This document shows positions 10,685 to 23,030 of a stretch of DNA of 64,000 nucleotides, piece after piece (within the stretch, counting starts at the first letter, position 1; each line of letters begins with the position of its first letter). The DNA comes from Cryptomeria japonica. Lineage: Eukaryota; Streptophyta; Pinopsida; Cupressales; Cupressaceae. The notes beneath the pieces are model-generated. The model did not search any database and was not told the origin of the DNA. It worked only from the letters and a program-made list of their open reading frames with translations. The position numbers and the translations under genes were made by a program. The stretch spans positions 21,764,501-21,828,500 of the forward strand of contig NC_081413.1 in the NCBI RefSeq assembly GCF_030272615.1, written 5' to 3'.

Positions 10685-13036
10685 GGTTATCGCGTCATTT
10701 CAAAGAAAGAAAAAGGTGTGAAGAAATGCCCCATAAAATGTAAATTTAATGGGTGGGATGCCCCCTCGAGAGATGGGCCGAAAAATTTCAAAAAACCAGG
10801 CGATCTCTCGAAAAAGAATGAAAATTGGCAGGGTGTTGGAAGAGAAGAAGTTAGGCATACGGGTGAAAAATAGAAGAAATCAGAGGAAAAATGGAGAAAC
10901 ATCAAGCCAGTGAGTACCCTTAGGTCATGCAGGAGATACAGTGAAAATGTGGTGGTTGTTCTTTCAAGTGATGCTATACAATTGATCAAAATTGGTTGAA
11001 CAATCTAGTGCAATCGGTTGAATTGCCCCGGTCAAGTCAAAGCATGATAGTTGATGCCAGTTGTTTGCTTGGACAAGATAAAGTCTGAGTAAGTGAATCA
11101 AAGTGACCTGATGAGACTTAGGCAATTGATGCAATTTCCCGATGAAGTCAAGGTATATGAAGAAAAAATACTCGTTGAGACTGAGACAATTGATGTAATT
11201 GTCCGTTAGATTGTGTTTGATTGGTTGATCAATTGATAGTGTGTGCATGTGATGGATGGTTGTGGGGAATCATGGCAGCCCCGTTGAGACTAGGCCATTA
11301 TGATAAATGCCTGATGTAGTCTAGGATTACCATGATCGATTACCTGTTGAGACCCGAAGATACTTGATCAGAGTATCTGTTGATAGTCTAGGTGTGTGTG
11401 AGTCGATGTATCTATGTAGACAAAGTAGCTTGCTTGATTGTGTGGATGAATGAGGATGGGAAACACAATCCCTCCTATTAGAGATGGATGGTGATGAACG
11501 TGGCTTGATTGGGTTGATGGGAAATGATGAAGGGTATGTGATGTTGATTATTGAGATGGGGAGGGTTGGGGGGGTTCGATGTTAGAAGAAATGGAGGACC
11601 TATGACTCATTCCTATGGAAGAAGAGGAAAATAGAGTATGCATTATTTATGACTATGTATGCATGATATGCAACTATTATGAATGTATGGATGGTTGGAA
11701 TGCAATGGAATGCAGTATATATAGATGAGATGGAATGACGATCCATAGTGCTCGATTTTCATCATTGAGCTTTTAAAATGTTGGAAGAAAATACAAGCAA
11801 CTTGACATAAAAATTCAAGATGACCTGAGTATTTCTTACATGGATTTGATATAGCAAGTTAATACAAGCAACTTGATATAATGGATCAAGTTGACCTGAG
11901 TATTGCTTGCGGAACAGACAAGGATTATCTCTGTTCATGCAACTTGATATAAATTGGATGAGGAGGAACCAAAGAATGAGCATTGTGCCTGTAAAGAAAC
12001 AATATATACATAAAGAATAAAAGAATATGGATCCTTGGTAATGGTTCATGTCCATATGGTCGAGGTATACGCTGTAGTCAGCAAGCCATAGTGATCTATG
12101 ACTATATTTTTTTCTATGATCACGTAGCTCAGTGAACTTCCCACGTAGACACCATTAGTACATGCCCCAGAACTTCATCAGAAAGAATGCGCAAACGATA
12201 CAAAACAATGTTGAAAGATCCCGATATAGACAAACAAATGAATGACTCACAAATCAACCAAGTTTTTGATAGCTTAACATAATTTTCTTGTCAAAGAAAA
12301 TGTCACTTTTGTCTTTGTTTTGGTAAGGAAGGATGCATCCTTGTTTAGAGACAGTTTTGGATTGTTGATGTTGATTGTTTTGGTCGATTGATAAGTGGTC
12401 ATCGTGTGAGTATTGTGTCAATGTTTGTTTTGTATCTGCGTGGATGAATATGTACAAGGTGTTGCCATGTTTTTTTTTGTGTAATTTTCAATGGTTTTTC
12501 GATGTTTTGGATTTTTGTGGAACAGTTTTGAATGTTTTTGGATTTTACAAGACATTTTTTAATGTTTTTTGGATTTTGCGAGACATTTTTGAATGTTTTG
12601 TTGGATTTTTGCGAGACATTTTTGAATGTTTTGGCCAATGAATCACCAGTAATGTAGAATCCACTTCCATAAATAGGTTAAAGGCATTGCCCCCAGTTTT
12701 AGACCTGACTATGAAAAAGCGGGATGCAAGACGCATGGAGTACTTTCTTAATTGCAGATCAAATAACAAGCCATGGTTTGGATGGATGGATGTGTGTATG
12801 TATGAATGTGATCACAACAAACCTGAAAGATACTGGAGCCATTGCCTTTACGAGGGGCACCTGTTTGCCAGGTTTTCACCATCGTACTTACCCAAGGTGC
12901 CACCGGAGTGGTTGTTCACCATTTGGATGCATGATTTTTCTTGACTTTTTTGAATGTTTTTGTATTTTCTTCAGGACATTTTCTGAATGTTTTTGGTATT
13001 TTCTGATATGCAGGGGAGCCTGATGCTCTGTACACC
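10685..13036 (-). other. Long 3' non-coding region of Gypsy-1
   Basis: It lies between the pol stop (13,037) and the polypurine tract. No credible gene is seen on either strand. It contains a degenerate repeat with the phrase GTTGAGACT and CAATTGATG (about 10,980-11,400), another based on GAATGTTTT and GCGAGACATTT (12,480-12,650, echoed at 12,945-13,010), and the hairpin modules at 12,854-12,920. Unlike Gypsy-2, no antisense gene is present. Confidence 0.6.
12854..12920 (-). ncRNA. Two GTGAAAAC hairpin modules in the 3' region
   Basis: On the minus strand two units read GTGAACAAC-CAC-TCCG-GTGG-CACC (12,920-12,896) and GTGAAAAC-CTGG-CAAA-CAGG-TGCC (12,880-12,854). Each is a short perfect stem flanked by GTGAAAAC-like and GGCGCC-like words. 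Gypsy-2 has three such modules at the same place relative to pol. This is probably a cis-acting RNA structure of the element; its function is unknown. Confidence 0.5.
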
Positions 13037-16000
13037 TTAAGTATAAAACCGTTTGAGGTGCATGCTATTGATTGGATCTGCGAGCGGTTCTCCGTCTGAT
13101 GTAGCCAACTGATATGCCCTGGACCGAAATACAGCAGTGACAACATATGGGCCCGGCCAGTTTGATTCAAACTTGCCTTGATGTTCTCTGTTTGGTTGGT
13201 TGCGAGGATTCTCTCAAAGAACAAGATCACCTACCTCAAATGTATGAGATCTAACTCAGTGATTGTAGCTTCTACTCATGCGCTGTTGATAGGCCTTGAG
13301 GTGATTGTATGTCGCTTGTCGCTTCTCATCTAGTAACTCCAAGTCTTGAAGATGGGATACTCTGTATGCTTCATCATCGATGAGGTTATGCAAGGAAACT
13401 CGTAATGATGGTATCTCAACCTCAATAGGTAAGATAGCTTCTGCACCATAAACCAATGAATAAGGAGTGGCACTTATAGGGGTTCGAATGCTAGTTCGAT
13501 ATGCCCATAATGCTGGATTCAATTGAACATGCCAATCATGACCGACATCATTGACTGTCTTCTTTAGGATTCTCAATATGTTTTTATTGGATGCTTCGGC
13601 CTGACCATTGCCTTGTGGGTAATAGGGAGTGGAAAAGCGGTGTTGGATATGAAATTTCTCACAAAGCTCACGGACATCCTGATTTTTGAAAGGAAGACCA
13701 TTATCTGTGATGATGGAAATGGGTACACCATACTGGTAGATGATGTAGTTGAGAATGAATGAGGCGATCCGCTTGCTGGTGACTTGGGTAAGTGGAACAA
13801 CTTCGATCCACTTTGTGAAATATTCGGTGGTGGTAATGATAAATTTATGGCCGTTGGATGAAGATGGATGAATCTTACCCACAAGGTCAAGGCCCCATTG
13901 ACAAAAAGGCCATGGTGTTGTGATTGGTTGCAGTTCCTGTGCTGGTGCATGTATCAAGTCGCCATGAACTTGGCATTTCTTGCACTTTCTAACAAAGTAG
14001 TAGGAGTTTTTTTCCATAGATGGCCAATAGTATCCAGCTCGCATGATCTTCTTGGCCAGTGATGGACCACTTGAGTGAGTCCCGCAAATTCCTTCATGTA
14101 CCTCTTCCAAAACCTTTGTTATCTCATCCTGTTCCAGACATCGAAGGAGAGTACCATCAAGACTACGTCGGTATAGGGTTTCAGCAATAATGGTATATCG
14201 AGCCATTTGGCGAATGAAGGTTTTACGTTGGTTATTTGATTGGTTAGGAGGAAGGGTGTGATCGCGGAGATAGGTGTAGAACTCACCATACCATGGGGAT
14301 TCAGAACCGACAAGGCGACATATCATTTTGGATTCGAGGATATCATAAGCGGGGATCCAAAGCTGTTCTACCAAGAACTCGTAGCGTGTTGAATTTTGTG
14401 GAAGATCTAGGAGAGATGCGATGGTAGCCATAGCGTCAGTAGCTCGATTCTGATCTCTTGGTATCTGCTCAAAAGTGATAGTAGTAAATGATGTCTTTAG
14501 ATTGTCCACCATTTGCTTGTATGGCATGAGTTTATCATCTTTGGTCTGATACTCATCTGTTGCTTGTCGAATGACCAGTTGGGAATCACCATATACTTGT
14601 AGTTCTTGTAATTTCCATTGTACGGCTAATCTGAGTCCCATGATCAAGGCCTCATACTCCGCTATGTTGTTTGTGCATGGAAATGTGAGCCTGTAAGACT
14701 TCGGGATGCTGTCACCTTGAGGTGTAATAAATAGAATGCTTGCCCCTGAGCCGTGCCTAGTGTATGAACCGTCAAAATATAGTTTCCATGGCTGTGCTTC
14801 TGTGAGCATGAATATCTCTTCATCTGGAAAATTGGAAATGAGAGGATGATCGCCTATGAGTGGTGCATCGGCCAACTGATCTACAATAACTTGACCTTTG
14901 ATAGCTTTATGGTCTACATACTCAATGTCAAATTCACTTAGAATCATTACCCATTTGGCCAAGTGACCTGTCAATGCGGCTTTGTTGAGTAAGTACTTGA
15001 GTGGATCAATCTTTGCGATGAGTTGTACCTTGTGCGTCAATAGATAGTGCCTCAGTTTAGTGGCTGCTAAGATCACTGCTAGGCAAGCTCACTCAATAGG
15101 TGTGTAATTGAGTTCATAGCCAACCAGTGTGCGAGAGATGTAGTATACAACACACTCTTTGCCTTCTGCATTATGTTGTGCCAATAATACACCTAATGTT
15201 GTACTTGTCACTGAGATATAAAGTAACAGCAGTCTACTTGGATCTAGTGGCATCAGCAATGGTGGATTCATGAGATAGTCTTTAAGCGTCTGAAATGCTT
15301 GCTGGCATCTGTCATCCCACTGAAAGCGGATGTTCTTGTGTAACAAATGTGTGAATGGGTGACACTTATCAGCCAATTGTGCAATGAATCTTCGGATGGA
15401 TTGAAGCCACCCTTGTAATGTCCTTAGCTGACTGATATTCTTTGGTGGTGGCATGTCCATGATTGCCTTAACCTTTGCTGGATCGACCTCAATGCCTTTG
15501 CTTGAGACAATGTATCCTAGAAGCTTCCCGGAGGTCACTCCAAAGACACATTTCTTTGGGTTGAGTCGAACATGGTATTGTTCCAGTCTATCAAAGATTC
15601 TCTCCAAGATGTGGAGATGTCCTTCTCTAGTAAGTGATTTTGCTAGTAAGTCATCAACATAATCTTCCATCATAATATGCATCATGTCATGGAAGATGGT
15701 GGTCATTGCTCTTTGATAGGTTGCTCCTACATTCTTTAGACCGAAGGGCATTACATTCCAGTAATATGTGCCCCATGGACATGTGAAGGCTATCTTATGT
15801 TGATCTTCGGGTGCGATCTTTATCTAATTGTAGCCGAAAAAGCCATCCATGAGTGAAAGCATCGCATGTCCTGCTGTTAGATCCACTATGATGTCGATAT
15901 TTGGTAGGGGAAAGTCATCCTTAGGACATGCCTTATTCAGATCTCTGAAGTCAGTACAAATGCGGATGCCCCCTTTTGGTTTGCCAACAGGCACAATGTT

Positions 16001-16180
16001 GGAGATCCATTCTGCATAATCAATTGGCCTAATGAAACCAACATCTAGGAGTTTCTTGAGTTCTGTTTTGACTAGCACTGCAATCTGGGGATGCATCTTA
16101 CGAAGCTTCTGCTTGACAGGTTTGGCTCCTTCTGCTACGGTGAGGTGATGCATGACTAAATCAGGATCAAGCCTAGGCAT
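13037..16180 (-). pseudogene. Gypsy-1 pol: reverse transcriptase, RNase H (two modules), integrase
   Basis: The frame runs from about 16,180 to the TAA at 13,039-13,037. In order, RT has the CTDFRDLNKACPKDDFPLP block and the catalytic YVDD near 15,655. A first, degenerate RNase H/tether follows (YTPIE, LTHKVQLIAKIDPLKYL). A second RNase H has YFDGS near 14,785, an AEYEAL motif and the GDSQLVI aspartate. Integrase has an H/C zinc finger (HEGICGTHSSG, CKKCQVHG) and the DDE residues in WGLDLVG, ITDNG and NGQAEASNK. The end is MHLKRFYT, identical in type to Gypsy-2 (MHLRRFYT). In-frame stops break it at about 15,824, 15,089, 13,256 and 13,200. All fit C-to-T change and there is no frameshift in this part. 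Two RNase H domains are typical of Tat elements. Confidence 0.92.
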
Positions 16181-16345
16181 GTCTGCATATGACCATGAAA
16201 AGTTGATCTAACACCGCTGGAAGAACTCTATAAATTTAGGGTATTCCTCTAGAGTGAGAAGAGATGCCAGATGTATGATATGAGGATTTTCAGGAGTCCC
16301 CACATTGTATTCTTTGGTCTCCTCAATGAGAATCATTGATCATTC

Positions 16346-18526
16346 CTATTGTGCATTAGCAGGGAGAATGTCAAACCCTTCATCCGCAGGTGCCTTAGAG
16401 AGGTTTTCACCGTTGGATACGCTCTTTCTTTTTACTTTTGTCAGATCAAACAGCGCCACAGTGTGGTTTTCACTGGAAGATCCATGTTTTATTGTTATAT
16501 TTTTGCAGCTGAAAGGTTTGGCATTCACCCTGAAGTATGCTGTGCTATTAAGTTGAATGGTGAATCCAGCTTTGTGATCCCCGCTTGGTAGATTATCCCT
16601 TAATTCCAAAAATTCAATGATAGCCTCATCATTTTGGAAGAGGTCAAGACATGGGGGATTTGATTGGGTCCATTCGATGAGTTTAGGGTGGATAATGGGC
16701 ATTACATCATTGATCAGGTTAAGTTCATTAGATGTATCAGTGAGGGTTAAGGCAGTGTGGTGAAGGTCGTTGATGGCACTCTCCCTATAAGAATCAGGCG
16801 TAGGATGAGACGTAGGGTCTGTGGAAGATGTTTCCAGCTCAGGTACCCAAGTGGTCTTTATCTGTGCTTCTCCGTAAACAGGGATGTCTTTGCGTGGCGG
16901 AGGTGGTGATGTGTCTTCCTCATCTAAAGTGTTAAGCTGTACAGAATCAAATTCCCACTCATGTGAGTCAGTCTTTGAATCACTTTCCAGCATCCGATTG
17001 CTATGCCATACTGGGATGTCGCTGGAGTTGAATACTGCAGGCGTGATTGGTTTATGTACCTTTGTAGTGATCGGTGCTGCAAGAATTTTGATGGGGATTA
17101 AAGGATTTGTTACTGGAAGTATCGGCAGTGTTGACTTAGTGGCTTCTGTTGGAATGGCTGGTGCCATAGATGTTGTTGTGGGTTTCAATACAGTTGTTGC
17201 TACAAATGGTGTTGCTGATGGGATTACTGGTTCATTGGGTGGGATGAATGACATTGGTAACGGTTGTGGTGGGGTTGTGAGCCTTGATGGTGCTTTGATT
17301 ATGAAAGGTGTCCTCTTTGCAGTAGGTGGGCAAAATGGTTTGCTAGGTTTTCCTTTGAATCTGAGTTTAGGAAGGATCTCTTTTTCAAATCCCAGGCCTG
17401 TATTACCTTTGGTTTTTAATTTTGGTAGCAGAGGTTCATGTCATCCTTTTTTGCAGTATCCCAAAGCACTCTGACCATCATATCCCATTCTTTGCATAAT
17501 GAGGAGGCCTTTGCCATACTGTTCCGTAGGAAGTGTAACTTGCGGTTTATCAGTGGTGATGGGATCTTTATATATCCATTCCGCTAGGTCCTCATCTTGT
17601 GTTTCTTCCTCTTGACTCTTTCCAAGGACGAAAGGCATCAAGGCACATGCAGGCGTGATTAGTGGTTGCTGGAGTAACTATTGTGGTTTACCATGTGTTC
17701 TAGGAGAAGTGGGCATTTGTCCCATACAAAAGAGCTGACTCAAGTTGTATTCTCCAGGACCTTCCTCTGCTACTATCATTTTAAGTTTTTCTTGCTTGGG
17801 TATAGGGGTGTTTGAACTAGCAAGAGAGTCAGGACTTACATATGATGTGGAGGAAATGGCTTCCCTATTATTAGGAACAGTAATCTCTGGTTGATGGTTG
17901 ATATTATGGCAAAAAGCAAAGGGATTTGCATCGCCCAGGATTGTGATCTCTGTACCATTATGTGGGAACTTGATACATTGATGGTAGGTAGATGGAACGG
18001 CTTGCATGGCATGTATCCAAGGTCTCCCTAATAATAGATTACATGGTAGAGGAAGGTCCAGAACTTGACAGATGATGTGCTTTACCACAAGGCCCACTCG
18101 GATTGGTAGTACCACAGCTCCTTTGGATGAACGCTCTGCATCGTCATAGGCTTTGATTGTGATCTTTTGACGAGGATCCACTGATTCTACCGCATATCCC
18201 AATGCTGTGACCAACTATAGTGTACAAATATTTAGGCCCGCTCCATTATCAATCAAGACTCGCTTGATCCTATGTTGGTTGATAAAGCCTTCAATGTGTA
18301 GCGAGGCGTTATGAGGTTGCTGGAAGGAAGAGTTGTCACTTTCGGAAAAAGTGAGACAAGGTGATGACTTTAGACTTCCAACCATGGCTTGAAATTGGTT
18401 TGTATTCAGGTTTGCAAGGACTGACGCCTCTTGGAGTGCTTGATCCAAGATTGTTTTATGAGATGGCAAGAGGCGCAATAGTTCTAGAATGGATATAAGC
18501 GCAGGCATTTTGTCTAATTGTTCCAC
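16346..18526 (-). pseudogene. Gypsy-1 aspartic protease, G-patch and linker
   Basis: Reads in the same frame as pol. The retropepsin core shows RVLIDNGAGLNICTL (D-N-G active-site variant, near 18,270-18,226) and later the flap/C-terminal word LLLGRPWIHAM (about 18,030). A G-patch-like segment follows near 17,530-17,445 (GKGLLIMQRMGYDGQSALG). A long acidic, Thr/Pro-rich linker (17,254-16,346) leads to RT. Stops at 18,215, 17,678, 17,441 and in the 16,330s interrupt it. This part is shifted by one frame from the gag part, so a frameshift lies between 18,673 and 18,526. G-patch next to protease is common in plant Tat/Ogre polyproteins. Confidence 0.85.
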
Positions 18527-18672
18527 AAGATTGTACTACTTTGGGATGGAGGTGGTGCCTTGTGGAGCTGCCTTGATGGTGACCTTGCCACGACATGTAA
18601 CAACATTGCAATTTGAGTTGGGATTTTTGAAGGTTATAGTTGCAACTTGTTCATTGGCATCATATAGGTGAT

Positions 18673-20301
18673 TTACAGTGTAGTTATACGCAGCCTGCGT
18701 ATAATTAGTGGTATCAGTGCCTCGCCGGGAGTGGAAGGACCCCTTTGATCTTGTGATGGAAGTGGATTCTTGAACATCTGATGATCATTATTGGTTGTTT
18801 TTGGGTCATGTCCTTCAATTTCAATTTCTCCTCGGTCAATAAGATCTTGAATGAGATCTTTCAATTGGTGACAATTACTTGTCTTGTGCCCTCTCCCTTG
18901 ATGGAATTCACAGTGTTCAGTATCTCTCCACCATGCCAGTTTGACCTAAGGTTCATAGTTTGATAGTTTAGGTAGAGTGACCAAATTCTGAGAAATGAGT
19001 TGTCGCAATACTGTTTCAATGGGTTCCCCTAAGGGAGTGTATGTTCATTTTTGTTTTTGCTGACGAGGTCTTGGTTCATCATGAGATGTGATGTGACCTT
19101 GATTAGGAGGAACATTTGTGTTATTCTGAGGTGGAGGATTTTGTCCTACAAACTGAACCACAGGTTGTGCATTTTGGACAGTCCTGGCATTCACAACCCC
19201 ATCGTTGACGATATTTTTGTTCTTGTTCCAGAAGTTCGGTTTATCGCTATTGAAGCATGGGTGAGGACCATCTTTTGGTTCATTAAAGATTTTGATGAGT
19301 CCTTTCTTGATGAGTGCCCTTTCACATTTTAAACCCTTGGTGATCATATTGTTAAAAGAGTCTATGTCTTTGACATCCAAGTGAAATTCCATTTCTTCAT
19401 TTAAGTTGGAAATGAATATTTCCACTAGTTCTCATTCAGGTAACTGAAGAGAACATCTGCTAGACATTTGGCGCCATCGTTGCAGGAATACTGAGAAGAG
19501 TTCACTTGGTTTTTGTTTGGTGTTGCATAGATCAGCCATGGTGATGTCGCGTTCAATGTTATAAGAGTAATGAGATAGGAACTTCTGGATGAGCTCCTCA
19601 AATGTTCTAATTCCACCTGGTAGTCGGGAAAACCATGATGTGGTTGTTCCTCCCAAGCTTTGGGGAAAAAGGCGCATTAGGTAGGTGTCTTCATATGCCA
19701 CTTCAAGACAAGCGGAATGAAATTCTCAGACATGATCATGGGGATCCCGCTTTCCTCTATATTTTTTAAATTTGGGTGTTTCAAATCCTCGTGGAAAGGG
19801 CGGCATATAAAGATTCCTATCAAATGGATAGGGACAGATGTCGTTAAGTGAGAATTGATTGGTCTTAACACCACTATGAAGTTGTTGGGCGAGATTCTCG
19901 ACTTGTTGCTGCAACATCTCCATTTCATTCGAAGGAGGAGGTGGTGGGTTACCTCGAGGAATGTTATATCTGATATGATTTCTACCTCTTTCCTCCTCAT
20001 GGTGACTTTGTCTTTCTGATGCTTGTCTTAATTGGGCAAGATCAAAGTCAGAGGGGAGTTTGGCTTCTTCTTGAGTGAGTTTTAAGAAGTGAGCATCTGC
20101 ATTGCTCCTGAGTATTTCATCAAACAATCTGTTAAAGTGAGGGTTATGCTGAGCCCTTTCGATTGTTGCAAGAGTGGGAGTACTTAGGTTTTCGTCATTC
20201 ATATTTCCTCCAAGTGCTTCTTGAAATTTATTGAGATTTTCGTCTTCTTCTTCCTCAATTTCTATTTCTCGTTGCCTTGACCGTGATCGGGTTTGAGCCA
20301 T
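18673..20301 (-). pseudogene. Gypsy-1 gag
   Basis: Starts at ATG 20,301 (MAQTRSRSRQREIEIEEEED). The retrotransposon gag domain lies around 19,830-19,380 (PFPRGFETPKFKKYRGKRDP, YLMRLFPQSLGG, FLQRWRQMSSRCS). A zinc-knuckle-like CEFHQGRGHKTSNC lies near 18,910-18,870. The frame is open but for TGA at 19,726 and 19,432, a stop at 19,045 and one near 18,960, the TGAs fitting CGA to TGA. Gypsy-2 gag is clearly related. A frameshift separates it from the protease part. Confidence 0.9.
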
Positions 20302-22659
20302 TTTGTTTGCAAGTTTTTTTTGTTTGAAGTTGATTGAAGATGATGATGAGTTGTTGATGAAAATGAAAGATTGATGATTTAGTGGATTGGTGGTATGTAG
20401 ATCTCTAGTACTTTAAGGTAGATGTAACCAAAATTTCTTCTTTGAATTGCTTGTTCGTTTGAGGAGTTTGGATTTGATAAGGTGTAGAGAAATCTGAGAT
20501 GTGTTACAGATTTTGACTACCTAGCAATGAGAGGATTCACTCATGAACTAGTTTTAACCTGCGTAGATGTGTCTCTTAGGATGAGCTTATCCTAGATGTA
20601 GAAACAATCTAAAAAGTGATGTGATGTGTTTGATTTCAAGCAATATCTAAAAGAGAATTTGGGACAAGAACCTCTTAATGTTTTGAGAGTTGGGACGGAT
20701 TGATGATGAAGTGATGATGAATGAGTAAAATGATAGATGAAATGTTTTCAACTTTCAATAAAAACTTTGTGTTATGAATGGGACAAACTCTACCTCTTCC
20801 CTTTCAGGTTTTGGTGGTATTTCTCGAGCTGTGTTGTAGGTGATGCAGACGTTTGGGAAGAAGTTGGGATTAATCTTTCCTCCTTGATTTTTGTGATAAC
20901 TCAAAGATCTATATTGCATAAAAGCTCTGTGATTCAATGATTCTAAGTCAAACTCGTTTGTTTTACCTTGAAGGTATAGACGCATGCGATGTAGAAAGAC
21001 TCTATGTGAGAAAAAAATTTGTCTATTGAGATAGAAGAATTTCCTCCTTTTGATCAAAGGCTTTGAGCTTAATGGTTTTCTTTTCAAGTTGATATTCTGA
21101 TGACACTTCTTCTTTCGCAAGATGTGAAGAATGGTCATAAAATTTGATTCTTTGTTGTTTGCACTTTATTTTGGGTATTTTTGGTTGTTTTTGAGAAATG
21201 TTGGATGAATACTTTGTTTTTGGGATTGATTTTCTGATTTTTCTTTGACAAGAAAACAAAGCAAGCACACAAACACAAGAATGTTGCCCCCAAAGGCACA
21301 AATGAGTATGGGTCTAGATCAACCCAATCCTTGGACTTGTATATGACCCTTCTTTTAGATGTATTTTAAGGTGAATTTCCAAAGCCTAAAGTCGGCTCAA
21401 TTTGCACTAGGTCTTTAAAATGAACACACTTCAAACACTTTTTATCCCTAAGGTCAAATGGCCAGTTGTGATAAATTTAGCCCACATCTTGATATTTCTT
21501 CGACTTTGGTACTACATACCTTATGAATCCCGTCATGGCAAGTAAGGATGTGATATACTAAGTCTTGCATGAGCATAAGAAATAGATGATCCCTATGATG
21601 GGGGAGTCACCACTTTTATCAAGCCACAAGTGACTTTTTCAAAAAGCTATGTTTCTACTCAAGGAAATATGTATGGTGAGTATCTTGGGAGCAAAACCAT
21701 CTATGCTCTTGCACTAAATTATATCTCAAATATCCTCAATCAATAGAACAGGTGGGCTACTACTTAAAGGTGTTTAGTCATGTTCGATGTTTTTGGACAT
21801 AAGTTCATTCTACAGTGACTCACTTAAGAGCCTTGTAACTAGTGGTGGGGCCCATTTGTCCTTTCGGCCAGTTACACTGTAGAAACAGCTATACCCAAGG
21901 CTACAGCTTTCGCTCTCACCTAATTTCTGTAGCGGCTCAAAGGATTTACCGCTCGAGGTCGTTCCCAAGAGTATCGATCCCTTGGCAGGCCTCTCTTAAA
22001 AAGATAAAATGTGAGTCTTACTAACACTTTTCTCTTGCACCTAGGACCACAAAAGCCAAGGGAGAGGATAGTGTGTGTTAGAGGTAGGACCACTTGACTG
22101 ACCTTTGTGCACAAGCATGCCAAACACATAAAACACTTGTTCTTTTTAATCCATCATGTCAAAATGTGGTCTAACTATTTGGAGATGTTGCTCCAACAGG
22201 CATGGTGTTCTTTTTAACTTTCAAAAGCAATGTGTTTTGTAATCTAGAATTCAAAAATCCTAGTCAACTTAATGATAAACATGTTTTGCTTTGAAGTAAA
22301 ATTTGTTTTTGCAAAAATCAAAATAAGTGGATTTTTCGTTTTACTTGCCCAAAATTGAAGTGTGGCTTGTGATTTTTAGATTTTGATGCAAGGAAAGCAA
22401 ATTTGTGTGTTGATTTTAAGCACCAAAAACAAAGATGAAGCCTAACTAGAAAGCAATACAATTTTTTTTTTGTGTTTTTGTCAAGTTTTTAAATACACCA
22501 AAGGAAAATTTGTGATTTTTTTTTTTTTTTTTTTTTATGGTGTGTTTTTAACCTGCATGAACAAAAAAAATGAGTTAGTAAAATCGATGCTCAAGGGGGG
22601 CTTCCACAAGCCTAAGATGTTTCAATTTATCGGTTACAAGGTGATTTGGACGACACTCT
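20302..22659 (-). other. Leader of Gypsy-1 between the word array and gag
   Basis: About 2.4 kb upstream of gag on the element's strand. Short open frames here (for example 20,755-21,301) have no recognisable domain and are not supported as genes. A long leader is usual for Tat/Ogre elements. Simple runs of A/T occur near 22,460-22,540. Confidence 0.6.
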
Positions 22660-22960
22660 GTGGCAATAGCGCTAGTCTGTGTTTTGACAGAAGCACTCAT
22701 TTACACATTAGCGCTAGTCTGCGTATAAATAGAAGCACTAATTTACATAGTAGCACTGAAAGAATAGGAGAGACAGAGAGGCAAAAGTGCTAGAATATTT
22801 CCAATAGCGCTAGAAAGAGAACATAAGCGCTAGAATAATGTCAAAAGCGTCGAAACTTTCACAATAGCGCTATTTTAGGGACAATAGCACTGAAAGAAAA
22901 AATGTCGGTAGTGCTAGAACATGTTCAATAGCACCAAAGCGCGACCTGTGTGGCACTTTC
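22660..22960 (-). repeat. AGCGCTA word array at 20-bp pitch in the Gypsy-1 leader
   Basis: The palindromic core AGCGCT (variants AGCACT, AGTGCT) begins at 22,668, 22,710, 22,752, 22,786, 22,806, 22,826, 22,846, 22,866, 22,886, 22,910 and 22,930. The stretch 22,786-22,886 has steps of exactly 20 bp. It lies just inside the PBS. Gypsy-2 has arrays of a different CG-rich word with the same pitch in its leader. Confidence 0.85.
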
Positions 22961-23010
22961 AACAAGCAAACATGTTAGTTAAAAAAAAATATATGTTTTT
23001 GGTGCTTCGA

Positions 23011-23028
23011 TTCACATCGGGTTCACCA
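23011..23028 (-). other. Primer binding site of Gypsy-1
   Basis: On the minus strand TGGTGAACCCGATGTGAA follows the LTR end (CAACA) after two T bases. TGG complementary to a tRNA CCA end is expected. I cannot name the tRNA. Confidence 0.65.
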
Positions 23029-23030
23029 AA

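Noticed and set aside
12375-12641. Phe/Cys-rich plus-strand frame, considered as an antisense gene of Gypsy-1 like the PMD gene of Gypsy-2
   Set aside because: It is a low-complexity translation of a GAATGTTTT repeat. There is no PMD motif, no splice signal and no promoter.
16884-17474. 196-codon plus-strand Gly/Val-rich frame
   Set aside because: It is a shadow of the minus-strand protease-linker coding region of Gypsy-1.
18215-18300. Unusual protease active site (D-N-G; D-G-G in Gypsy-2) as a novelty
   Set aside because: From memory, D-N-G and D-G-G variants are usual in Ogre/Tat-type plant proteases, so this is not a distinctive feature.
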